Of a stretch of DNA of 64,000 nucleotides, positions 20,565-30,600 are shown in pieces (within the stretch, counting starts at the first letter, position 1; each line of letters begins with the position of its first letter). A program made the position numbers and the translations under genes. The notes below the pieces were generated by a model. It had not been told where the DNA came from, made no database searches, and was given only the letters and a program-made list of their open reading frames with translations. This DNA is from an uncultured Saprospiraceae bacterium (GTDB lineage Bacteria; Bacteroidota; Bacteroidia; Chitinophagales; Saprospiraceae): the NCBI GenBank assembly GCA_937921775.1, contig CAKZUK010000033.1:62001-126000 (forward strand). The letters run 5' to 3'.

Positions 20565-21002
20565 CTATTCAACACGATACCATTTCTGGCTTCGGCCTAA
20601 TGCTGAGAAACCTACATATCCTCTGACTTTTAAAGTATTGTTGTCTTCCAGCCATATGCTACACTTATAAATTTTCCCATTTTCGGGATCCATAATTTTA
20701 CCATAGCTCCAATAATCTTTATAAGTTTTTAAACTCCAGACAATGACCATTTCTATTAATGGTTGATCCTTCTTCTCGTCAGGACAAGCATCACAGGTGG
20801 TGTCTTCAGCATTCTGGAGTAGTTTTATAATCTTACCATGGAGTTTGCCGTCTTCAGTCTCATATATCTCTATATGTGATTTGGCCTCACCGGTATTGTC
20901 GTCTATCGTTTTCCAGACACCCACAGGAGTGGACTGGCCGATAGCGCTGCATATAAGGGACAGCGTGAAGAAAAAAGAGAGAAGTAAATGTTTAAATACC
21001 AT
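20565..21002 (-). CDS. DUF2147-like secreted protein
   Basis: Signal peptide; TPVGVWKTIDDNTGEAKSHIEIYETEDGKLHGKI...KVRGYVGFSALGRSQKWYRV. Confidence 0.85.
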   Translation of the reverse strand: MVFKHLLLSFFFTLSLICSAIGQSTPVGVWKTIDDNTGEAKSHIEIYETEDGKLHGKIIKLLQNAEDTTCDACPDEKKDQPLIEMVIVWSLKTYKDYWSYGKIMDPENGKIYKCSIWLEDNNTLKVRGYVGFSALGRSQKWYRVE

Positions 21003-21047
21003 ATCTTATGTTTGATGATCTGTGTTTCGATTTTTAAAACAATTGCA

Positions 21048-21213
21048 TTAAGTAATGTACGGAAATTGTGTTTACATTAGATTGAGATGAGTTTTTGTTT
21101 CAGACGACTTAATTTTTTTCGGTGTAGCCGTAGCTACAGCTAAAAAATTTAAGGAAGTATGAGACTAAAAATGGCTCCATCTAATAGTAAATTTAATCCT
21201 GTACATTACTTAA
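21048..21213. repeat. 166-bp imperfect palindrome (possible MITE)
   Basis: Two 81-nt arms around CGTA (21129-21132); outermost 13 bp TTAAGTAATGTAC / GTACATTACTTAA perfect; inner CTTAATTTTTTT / AAAAAATTTAAG and GTAGC / GCTAC paired. Confidence 0.8.
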
Positions 21214-21715
21214 GTAACGGGACCAAATTATTTAAATAATTCCGTTAAACTACTTATATAATGCTTAATTTAATCTAATTATACATTATGCCCAAAAATA
21301 TGATACTGAATTCAATATCTTTTAAGATACATAACAGTATCAAGCTTTGACCTATATACATTATCTCGATCGACCCCGTACGAAGTTAACCGAATAACAT
21401 ATGTCAGTCAAGGCAAAGCATGTTAAGCTGGTAGCTTTAACATCTGCTTTACTGCCTTTCATTTGGTAAAAGGGCAGTATGTTTGTTTTTCAAAATCCGA
21501 AAGAAGCGTTATGGCTATAACGATGGCGAGTTCTTCAATGGTAGTTGTTGCGCAATCTTAGAGAGTTTTACTTAAAATAGCTTATTCCCTCGATTACATT
21601 ACTTATGATAAATAACTGCCAATTGAAAAAAATATTTTACAAGAAAACTTAAAGTTTTTAACGTAAGTTATATCCTCCTTTAAACGGTAGAAAGCTTTAT
21701 TGTTTTTAACAAAAC

Positions 21716-21763
21716 AGAAAGAGGGAAGCTACTCTAATTTGAGTAAACTTCCCTCTTTGTGTT
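21716..21763. terminator. Terminator-like hairpin
   Basis: AAAGAGGGAAGcTACTC...GAGTAaaCTTCCCTCTTTGTGT. Confidence 0.7.
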
Positions 21764-21855
21764 AGCTTCAAATCTTGTACCGATGTTCTAACTAAGCAAG
21801 TACTAATGTATTTACTTCAAACCAAATAGTTGGACCTTGCAGTTTAGATCGCTTC

Positions 21856-22398
21856 CTATTTATAATCATCTAACAAGGACAACTCCATCTCTATTTTATG
21901 GAACCACTCCTTCTGTGCATTTCGATCAAGGCTATGTTCGGTATGTTTGTCAAACTCTTTTTGCTCGTTGTGCCATATACCAATAAAATTATTGATAGCT
22001 GCTTCAAATTGAACTTCCTCTCCACAACTGAAAGAGTTATCAGAAAGTAACTTGCGAAGCTTACGTGCATACAACTCCGTAATGTCGAAATGAATTTGTT
22101 CGTGAATTAAATGATGTTCTGTAAGTGCTTCTTCTTTTACCCAGGATTCCTGCTTTTCAAAATAAGCTCTTACGTTATAATCGATTTTGCCGTCTTTACA
22201 ACCTTTGTAGTGTACGATCCCTGAAGAAGTCAGGGCCGAAATTTGTTGATTCTCAAATCGAGGTTGACCTTTAAAATCAGCCCAATCAAGCTTGTAATCT
22301 TCTGACCAGTAAATGTTGTCTGGAGAATCTTTTCCTGCGCTGAATAGTATAAATAATACACCCAGCATTAACATAAATCCAAAATTTTTCTTTTTCAT
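21856..22398 (-). CDS. DUF922-like putative zinc metallopeptidase
   Basis: DYKLDWADFKGQPRFE; HEQIHFDITELYARKLRK HExxH motif. Confidence 0.7.
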   Translation of the reverse strand: MKKKNFGFMLMLGVLFILFSAGKDSPDNIYWSEDYKLDWADFKGQPRFENQQISALTSSGIVHYKGCKDGKIDYNVRAYFEKQESWVKEEALTEHHLIHEQIHFDITELYARKLRKLLSDNSFSCGEEVQFEAAINNFIGIWHNEQKEFDKHTEHSLDRNAQKEWFHKIEMELSLLDDYK

Positions 22399-22600
22399 AG
22401 TGCCATCCTTTTACAGCAGACAAGTCCATGGGAGAATTGTCGCGCCCGTTAGTAAATAGTTCTTTTAGGGTTAGTCGAGAACATTAGGTTTGTAAGTAGT
22501 TCATTTGTTTCTGTGAACGACTTTTAGGCGTTGTATCATTTGGTTTTAAGTGGCTTCAAATAAGGCACTTAAAAAATAGTATTAGGTGTTTTGTATTTTA

Positions 22601-22930
22601 CTATTCTTCTAATTCAATCGATGGATCCCATCGTAGTTCTTTAAAGCCTTGTACTTTGCTGTCTTCGATCTCTACTCCTTCACTCTCAAGCAGTTCTTGC
22701 ATCATCGTTGGCGAGGGAAAGAAATTTCGGCCACTGAGCTCTCCTTTGCGGTTAACAACTCTGTGAGCGGGTATACCATTTGACAACAAACTTTTGTTTA
22801 ATGCCCATCCAACCATTCTGGCTGAACCTAAATCGAGGTAGTCGGCAATAAGGCCGTAAGTGCTAACTCTACCTCGTGGTATCAATTGTGTTACTTCAAA
22901 AACTCTTTCTTGGTAGTTCTTATTCTTCAT
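22601..22930 (-). CDS. Alkyltransferase-like (ATL) protein, MGMT family without catalytic Cys
   Basis: GRVSTYGLIADYLDLGSARMVGWALNKS...IPAHRVVNRKGELSGRNFF; PAHRV replaces PCHRV. Confidence 0.85.
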   Translation of the reverse strand: MKNKNYQERVFEVTQLIPRGRVSTYGLIADYLDLGSARMVGWALNKSLLSNGIPAHRVVNRKGELSGRNFFPSPTMMQELLESEGVEIEDSKVQGFKELRWDPSIELEE

Positions 22931-23230
22931 AAACAGTAATTTATTTTTCTTGGATCAAAATTAATTACTTTTGTGACAACTAATAGCAAAATAAAAGTCT
23001 TTATCGTAGACATTTTATTTAGTATTTATACAGCAAACGCTGTTTGTGTAGAATAAAATTTGTTCAACTTGAAATAGACAAATATTATGCCTTTGTAATT
23101 TGACATTGTAGCTTTGCCCGTAAGTTAATGGATGGGGCTTGGGTCTATAAGAGTCTAAACAGAGCTAAAATTGATAAAGTTCCATTTATTGAAATTTTAT
23201 TTTATTATTTTATAAATAAACAGAATTGAA

Positions 23231-23887
23231 GTGCAGGATATATTAAAAACACGAATTAAAGCAGGGCAGATTACTAATTTGACAGATGCTAGATACTTTG
23301 CAGCCCGTGGAGTTAGTTGGCTGGGCTTTCAGCTAGATGCAGGAGGAGAGGGGCATGTGTCTCCACAGATGTTTAGTGCTATTAAAGAATGGGTCGAAGG
23401 TCCATTGTTTGTAGGTACTTTTGGGGCTTCAACAGCTGCTGACATCAACGAAAGTGCTGAGATATTAAAACTAGATATGATACAAGTGGGATTATTCTCT
23501 GGTTTGGATGATCTAAAGCAAATCAAAGGTGTTCCCATTATTAAGGAAATTGTCATTCAAGAGCCAAGTGACCTGACTCATCTGGAGCAAGAATTGGAAG
23601 CCTACAATACCTATGTTGATTCTTTTCTCTTGGATTTTGGCAAAAATGGAATTACTTGGGAATCACTACAAGCTTATCCCGAGTTTGTAGATTTACTCGT
23701 ACAATTTTGCAAAAACTACCGAATAATATTGAGTATTGTCAGCAAACCTGAGCAGGTAGTCGAAATTATAGACAAAATAAACCCACTCGGTTTTAACTTT
23801 GTAGGAGGTGACGAAGAAAAAGTTGGATTCAAATCTTTTGAAGATTTGGATGACATCTTTGACTTATTGGAAATAGAAGAAGAGTAA
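23231..23887 (+). CDS. TrpF-like beta/alpha-barrel protein (phosphoribosylanthranilate isomerase homolog)
   Basis: IKAGQITNLTDARYFAARGVSWLGFQLD, FVGTFG, DSFLLDFG; GTG start; no neighbouring trp genes. Confidence 0.65.
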   Translation: MQDILKTRIKAGQITNLTDARYFAARGVSWLGFQLDAGGEGHVSPQMFSAIKEWVEGPLFVGTFGASTAADINESAEILKLDMIQVGLFSGLDDLKQIKGVPIIKEIVIQEPSDLTHLEQELEAYNTYVDSFLLDFGKNGITWESLQAYPEFVDLLVQFCKNYRIILSIVSKPEQVVEIIDKINPLGFNFVGGDEEKVGFKSFEDLDDIFDLLEIEEE

Positions 23888-24093
23888 ACTCAAGGAATTG
23901 TTATAAAGACTAGACCTTGATCCCTACAGACAAAGCAGCGATAGTTATTACTTCATCCTTTTCTTGTCACCGTAACAGAGTACTAAGGCTACATGAACTC
24001 TCCCGATTAGGGGGCTGCTTGGCAAAAGAGCTTCGTCTCTTAACGTCATTTTATAAAAATTTCATTGTTTAACTCCTAACAATCCTTTAAAAA

Positions 24094-26193
24094 ATGAGTA
24101 TTAACCTAAAAAGACTTTCTTTCGTAAAATTGATTTTAATTTTTACCCTAATGAATACTGCCCAACTAACTAATGCACAAGTAGACTTCGTTCCTCCGAA
24201 GACTGAAAAAGTTCCAGTTGTAGATGATCTACATGGTTTAAAACTAACCGACAATTACCAATGGCTCGAAGATAAGACCGATCAAAAGGTTATTGATTGG
24301 ACTCGTGCCCAACATGATTATACTTTGTCTTACCTTAAGTCAAGTGGAAAAGAAATGGCTGGACTTGAAGGCGAAATTGCAGCCTACATCGACCGCGATA
24401 TCACCGGCCCCATTTTCCTTGCTGGTGAGCGACAATTTTTCTACGTAAAGAAAAAAGGGGAACAACAATATAAACTGTACACTCGATTAGGAGATGAAGA
24501 TGTTTTGGTTTTCGATCCAATCAGTATTGATGAATCAGGTATGTCTGCGATCTCTGGTGTTAATTTTACTAAGGACGGAGATAAGGTTGCAGTTGGTGTG
24601 CAGTACAAAGGTGCAGAGATTAGTACCTACCGTGTTGTTGATACCAAAACTGGAAAGATAATGGGTGATACAATTTCTGGTCTTCGTGGTTTTACCTGGA
24701 CCAAGGATGAGGAACATGCCTACATCACAGTTGGTACAAAAGAGATGCTCGAAAAGCAAATTCCACTTAAAACCTATAAGCATAAGATAGGAACAGACCG
24801 TAACAAAGATCAGTTTTTGTTCGCACCTGAAGATTCGAAAAACTTTGTGTCTACTTGGGATACGCGCGAAAGTGATATCTCTTTTATTTCCGAAGGTGAT
24901 TTCTATTCCAATACTTTAAAGATGCGTCCTGTTGGAACTTTAGATGATCCTAAAACAATTTATAGTAGCAAAAAATACCGTGCCTATCCAGATGCACAAG
25001 GGGATAAGATTTACTTTTTTACCAACCATGAAGCACCTAACTTTAAAATCATGGTAGCTGATAAAGCAAAGCCTGATTTTAAAAATTGGAAAGATCTCGT
25101 TTCTGAAAAGGAAGAGATGGTAATTGAAGGTTTTGAAGTAACAAAAGACTATTTGATTGTTCAAGCCAAAAAGGATGTGATTAGTCGATTATTTGCTTAT
25201 ACTCTGGATGGAAAGTTCATTAAAGAAATTGAAGCACCTGAAGTTGGAAACATTGCCGGATTCTCTTACCATAAAGAATCTAACACGATGTTTGTAAATC
25301 TTGCCACCTTCACTTCTCCAACAAAAATATTTAAGTTGGATGGAAGTAGTTTGAAATGGGATTTATATTTCGAAAGAGATGTCCCAATCAAAACGGATGA
25401 TATTGAAGCATCTATAAAATTTTACGAATCAAAAGACGGCACACGTGTTCCACTTTTCGTAATGCATAAGAAAGGAATGAAGCTGGATGGCAATAATCCA
25501 ACGCTGCTATATGGTTACGGAGGATTCAATATTGGTATGTCTCCAAGTTTTGTTGGCTTGCCTGCGACCTTCATCAACCGTGGTGGTGTATACGCTATCG
25601 CTTGTATTCGAGGAGGTGATGAATATGGAGAAGCTTGGCATGAAGACGGTATGTTATTCAAAAAACAAAACACTTTTGACGACTTTATCGCTGCGGCTGA
25701 ATATTTGATAGCAGAAGGTTATACGAACAACGAACGCCTTGCTTGTCGTGGTGGAAGTAACGGTGGACTTTTGATTGGGGCGGTTATTACTCAACGTCCT
25801 GATTTGTTTAAGGCTGCAATTTGTGCTGTCCCACTTTTAGATATGGTACGTTTTCACAAATTCCTGATCGCTCGTTATTGGATTCCAGAATATGGGGACC
25901 CAGAGAAAAAAGAAGACTTCCAAAACATCTTAAGCTACTCTCCTTATCACCATATCCGTATGGGAGTCAATGTTCCAAGCACAATGGTGATCGCTGGTGA
26001 AAACGACACTCGTGTTGATCCGCTACACGCTAAAAAGTTTGTGGCAGCTCTTCAAAATAATCCGGGACAAATCAACCCAATCTTATTGTACATGGATTTT
26101 GATTCAGGGCATGGCTCTGGTAAATCAACGGAGAAGCAGATAGAAGATATTAAGGCACAGTACAACTTTGTGATGGACCAGTTGGGTATGTAG
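24094..26193 (+). CDS. Prolyl oligopeptidase family serine peptidase (S9A)
   Basis: Signal peptide; RGGSNGGLLIGAVITQRPDLFKAAICAVPLLDM; GENDTRVDPLHAKKF; DSGHGSGKS. Confidence 0.95.
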   Translation: MSINLKRLSFVKLILIFTLMNTAQLTNAQVDFVPPKTEKVPVVDDLHGLKLTDNYQWLEDKTDQKVIDWTRAQHDYTLSYLKSSGKEMAGLEGEIAAYIDRDITGPIFLAGERQFFYVKKKGEQQYKLYTRLGDEDVLVFDPISIDESGMSAISGVNFTKDGDKVAVGVQYKGAEISTYRVVDTKTGKIMGDTISGLRGFTWTKDEEHAYITVGTKEMLEKQIPLKTYKHKIGTDRNKDQFLFAPEDSKNFVSTWDTRESDISFISEGDFYSNTLKMRPVGTLDDPKTIYSSKKYRAYPDAQGDKIYFFTNHEAPNFKIMVADKAKPDFKNWKDLVSEKEEMVIEGFEVTKDYLIVQAKKDVISRLFAYTLDGKFIKEIEAPEVGNIAGFSYHKESNTMFVNLATFTSPTKIFKLDGSSLKWDLYFERDVPIKTDDIEASIKFYESKDGTRVPLFVMHKKGMKLDGNNPTLLYGYGGFNIGMSPSFVGLPATFINRGGVYAIACIRGGDEYGEAWHEDGMLFKKQNTFDDFIAAAEYLIAEGYTNNERLACRGGSNGGLLIGAVITQRPDLFKAAICAVPLLDMVRFHKFLIARYWIPEYGDPEKKEDFQNILSYSPYHHIRMGVNVPSTMVIAGENDTRVDPLHAKKFVAALQNNPGQINPILLYMDFDSGHGSGKSTEKQIEDIKAQYNFVMDQLGM

Positions 26194-26213
26194 AAGGTAC
26201 TTGGTTTAAATAT

Positions 26214-26260
26214 AAAACAAACGACCGTTCGCATTTATTTGTGAACGGTCGTTTTGTTTT
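26214..26260 (+). terminator. Intrinsic terminator after prolyl oligopeptidase gene
   Basis: AAACAAACGACCGTTC gcatttattt gtGAACGGTCGTTTTGTTTT. Confidence 0.88.
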
Positions 26261-26304
26261 AAGGCTAGGAGTATTGGATAAAAATTGAATGAGAATCGAA
26301 TATC

Positions 26305-26454
26305 TTAGTATCATTTGCGAATATTTAAGTATCAAATCGTATCGTATTTTATGTTTTTGCTATTCAGTGGATTATTAGTTTTCAAAATAAAATGAACTAA
26401 AAAACTAATAATCGTATCAAAAATGAATATTATAGTATCAAATCGTATCGTTTT
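26305..26454 (+). promoter_or_regulatory. Iterated upstream motif cluster of Fic gene
   Basis: Direct repeat AGTATCAAATCGTATCGT at 26328 and AGTATCAAATCGTATCGTTTT at 26434, further TAGTATCA / CGTATCA half-motifs, and 12-bp inverted repeat ATTATTAGTTTT (26371-26382) / AAAACTAATAAT (26401-26412). Confidence 0.7.
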
Positions 26455-26480
26455 GTTTGTAATCTACCTATCTTGTAAGT

Positions 26481-27521
26481 ATGAAAAGTAAGGTTTACAA
26501 TTTTGAACTACTCTTAGATTGGCAGCTTCTAGGTACACTGAGTCAGATAGATCGCTACGATGCTAGTTGGTCAAGCATCGAAAAGCGGGAAGGGCAGAGT
26601 CTTAAGCAATTGAGGACCATTGCTACAATTCAAAGTGTGGGAGCTTCTACAAGAATTGAAGGTTCAAAATTGACAGATAGGGATGTTGAACGTTTATTGG
26701 ATAATATTGATGTTAGCAAAATTGAAGACCGCGACTCGCAGGAAGTTGTTGGTTATTTCAATGTACTTGATTTAATTATTCAAAGTTCTGGTGACATTGA
26801 AATTGCAGAAAATAATATCAAAAATCTCCACAACCAACTTTTGCGCATCAGCAAAAAAGACAATTGGCATCGCGGAGAATATAAGCAACACACTAACGCA
26901 GTGGAAGCTAATTTTCCAGATGGAAGCCGACAAATAATTTTTAGAACAACAGACCCAGGAATAGCAACTGAAGATGCCATGCGAGCACTTATTAAATGGT
27001 ATGGAAATGAAGATGAAGTTCATCCACTAATAAAAGCGGCTGCTTTCGCTTATGACTTTGTAAGTATTCATCCTTTTCAAGATGGAAACGGAAGGTTGAC
27101 AAGATTGCTGACTACCCTGCTCTTAATGAAAATGGGCTACAAATGGATTCAGTATGTGAGTCTTGAACACGAAATTGAATCGAATAAAAGAGCCTACTAT
27201 CAAACACTTCGAACTTGTCAAGCGCAACGGCCCAACGAAGATATTTCTGAATGGGTCAACTTCTTTTTACAATCGTTAATCAATATTCAAAACAAACTCG
27301 CGCTAAAATTAAAGGGAACGAGTATTGAGACCCAATTGTCAAATAAGGAAAAATTGATTTATATATTCATAGGAAATCACCCGGGATGTACATCCAATGA
27401 TTTATCGGTTGGCTTAAATATTCCCAAACCAACAGTAAAGAAATTATTAGCAAAGTTGGTTAATAATAACCTCATTGAAAGAAATGGACAAGGTCGTGGG
27501 ACTAGTTATGTTATAAAATAA
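26481..27521 (+). CDS. Class II Fic family protein with C-terminal winged-HTH
   Basis: Fic motif HPFQDGNGRLTR; inhibitory motif STRIEG near N-terminus; C-terminal HPGCTSNDLSVGLNIPKPTVKKLLAKLVNNNLIERNGQGRGTSYVIK. Confidence 0.93.
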   Translation: MKSKVYNFELLLDWQLLGTLSQIDRYDASWSSIEKREGQSLKQLRTIATIQSVGASTRIEGSKLTDRDVERLLDNIDVSKIEDRDSQEVVGYFNVLDLIIQSSGDIEIAENNIKNLHNQLLRISKKDNWHRGEYKQHTNAVEANFPDGSRQIIFRTTDPGIATEDAMRALIKWYGNEDEVHPLIKAAAFAYDFVSIHPFQDGNGRLTRLLTTLLLMKMGYKWIQYVSLEHEIESNKRAYYQTLRTCQAQRPNEDISEWVNFFLQSLINIQNKLALKLKGTSIETQLSNKEKLIYIFIGNHPGCTSNDLSVGLNIPKPTVKKLLAKLVNNNLIERNGQGRGTSYVIK

Positions 27522-27646
27522 TCCAGGTAAATTATATTATAATTTTGCTTTCTGATACCTCAACAAATTTTTGTATTCTTTTTTATAAACGGATCGACTA
27601 GGCTGCAGCTCTGAAAAGTAAAGGATTCATGGCCATACTTTTTATC

Positions 27647-30600
27647 CTAATAAAGAACTGTAATGTGCCCCTTCAAAACCTGACTAGTATTATCAAACTT
27701 AGTAGTATACTTGGCGATAAAAACATAAACGCCAACCTGTACTCGAGTACCTTTGTGAAAGCCATCCCAAGTATCATCCAAGCTAGTTCCAGTAAAAAGA
27801 CGTTGGCCCCAACGATCAAAAATTTGCCATTCAATCTCTTTAATAAATAGACCTTTAATTTGAAAGAAATCATTTTTGCCATCTAGGTTAGGTGTCATAG
27901 CATTGGGGGCAAAAATGCGATAATCTGCTTTGATACAAACGCCAACTTCATCTTCAGAAATACAATCCCCTTCATTTTCCAAGTGCAAAATGATATTATA
28001 ATTACCAACGGTATCGGGAAAAGTATGATTAACGCTTTCACCAAAAACATAAGGAACGCGAGGGCTTCCATCACCAAAATCCCAATAACCTCCGGTCGCT
28101 CCTACGCTGAAATCAATCAGCTGAATAGTAGGATCAATAGTTGAAATACAATCAGCAGTATTTGGTGAAAGATCAAAGTTGGCAGTAATCAAATCATAAC
28201 CAGCTAAGTCAACTTCCGTGTCAATTGAACAGCCTGTATCATTATTGGTGACTTCCACATTATAAGAAGTTGGATAACTTTGAATCGTGTTGTCTATCGT
28301 AGGAGGTTCGCTATCCCAAACGTAGGTGTAGTTACTCCCTGGCGAAGCAGTGATTGTCGCAAAAGTACTTTCGTCAAAACAAACTTCCGGACCAGTAGTG
28401 TACGATGTTTGTATTTGGTCATGAACAAATACGGTCGTCGTCGCAGTAGCAGGGTCTGAGCAACCATCAGCAACAGAGACGATGTATGTCGTCGTGTTTG
28501 TCGGATCAACAAAATGAGTTTTTCCAAAACCTAAGCCTTGAGTCCAGGTGTAGGTATACTGCCCGTTCGAGCTACTGCCGATAGCTTCAGCAGCAATGGT
28601 AATTGCGTTGCCATAACAAATACTATCTAGTAGAAAAGTAGTGCTTGCAACAATTGGAGAACCCACTTCAACGATGACATTCGTTTCACTCAAACACTGT
28701 CCCGCGCCAATAGAGTAAGTAATGTTATAAATACCTTCGCCATAAGAGGCCGGATTAAAGAAGTTAGCAGTAACTCCATTAATTGTTAGCTGTCCACCTG
28801 CTGGTGAAGTCGGAATATTAATCAGGGTATCTTTGTAGCAATAATAGTCTGGAATCTCATCAATCACTGCTTCCATAAATGGCGTTACATTAACGGAACC
28901 CTGTCCAATACAACCAAAGGTGTTTTCCAAATAAATAGTATGCACACCAACTCCTGCAATTATTGGATCAAAAACACCATCCATGTTATTGACAATACCA
29001 GTTCCTGTCCAGATCCCAATTTGACTCCCAACTAAATTGATAGGAAACTCTCCTTCACAAATAGTCAAGGGTGAAATAATTGGGCTAGCATGTACCATTA
29101 CAGTCATGAAATCGGAGCAATCATTTTTAGCATAAGTTAGATTATGCGTTCCTACGCCTGCTTGCTCGGGATCAAATTGCCAAATGTTATTTCCTAAATT
29201 TGACATGCCTGCTCCCGTCCAAATCCCACAACAAGGAACATAGTCCATTACGTTTCGACTGACCTCAATCGGATCGTCGTACACACAAAAATGAATAGTG
29301 TCTTCTATGTAAATTTCTGTTTGACGAATGTAAGCAATTCTTGAATCGATGCATCCGTCTACAAAGTATAGTAAGGTGTCATTAGTGAAATTGGGAAGAA
29401 TAGAAGGGTCATACAAACCGGTAAGCGGATCAATAATACCAGCGCCAGACCAAAGGCCACCTGTTGGATTCCAATCACCTTCAAGAATGAAAGGCGCCTG
29501 ATCAGGACATGCAGAAAAATCCCAAGCGGCATCAATTGCTTTTATAATTAGATTGATAGAATCCACACAACCGTTAATGGTGTATACTAAAACATTGTCT
29601 CCTTGAATACCTACCTCCGGATCAAACATGCCTGTGTCCTCATCAACGATTCCTGTGCCCGCCCAAGTCCCACCAAATGGTGTAACTGGAATCATAAAAG
29701 CAGGAGTTGATTGACAAATAGAATCAAGCGCTGGCATTTCAATTTCTCCAACATTAATCCACTTACTTCCAGCACAACCATTGGGATGTGTATAAGTTAC
29801 TAGAAAACTACCACTGTCAGCGGGAGGCGTAAATAATCCATCTGTTGTAATGTTCAGTCCGCTCCAAGTACCGCCCACAGGTAATCCACCTGATACGTAA
29901 AAAGGAGCTTCTCCAGGACAAGATGCATCGTCATTACCTTGATCCAAAGGAGTGAAATCAATAAATATTTGACTACTACAACCAGCAGCATCTGCATAAG
30001 TAATGGTGTCTCGTAAGTAAGGAACCAAAGAAGGATCATAGTAGCCATTCTCTTGGCTGTCTTCGTCGATTCCATTTGCAGACCATGTTCCGCCAACAGG
30101 ATTTGCTGTCAGAAAAAAAGGATCAGCTGATTGGCAAATAGTGGTGTCATTATTAATGATTGTTGGAGCGCCTTGTATTTCTATAAAAATAGAATTGACG
30201 GCACTTGCACCATTATTATCGGTAACTGTAACGGTATAAGTGGTACTTATATTTGGGCAAACCTCAACATTGGTACTATTGGGCAAACTAGGATTCCAAT
30301 TGTAATTATAAGTAGATGAGCCACCGCCAAATGCTTCTACTAGCAGAAAAGTACAAGCACCTTCACAAATTGGATTGGCATCTGCAGTCACCGTAATGCT
30401 AAGCGGACAATCCACAACAGAAAAATTTTGTTGAGAAACCAAAGGTGTAGCATCCGTGCAGGGGTCTTCATATATGGTGGTGTAGGTAAGCGTGTAGTTA
30501 CCACTTGAGCTTATCGGGTTATCTAAAGTCAAAACAACGGTACTTGCTGTTCCTCCAGTACATGGGGAGGGGGTAGCTGAAATGACAGAGGGTGATTGCG

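Noticed and set aside
27629-27850. 73-aa + strand ORF
   Set aside because: Antisense to the CHU_C domain of the 27647-31150 gene.
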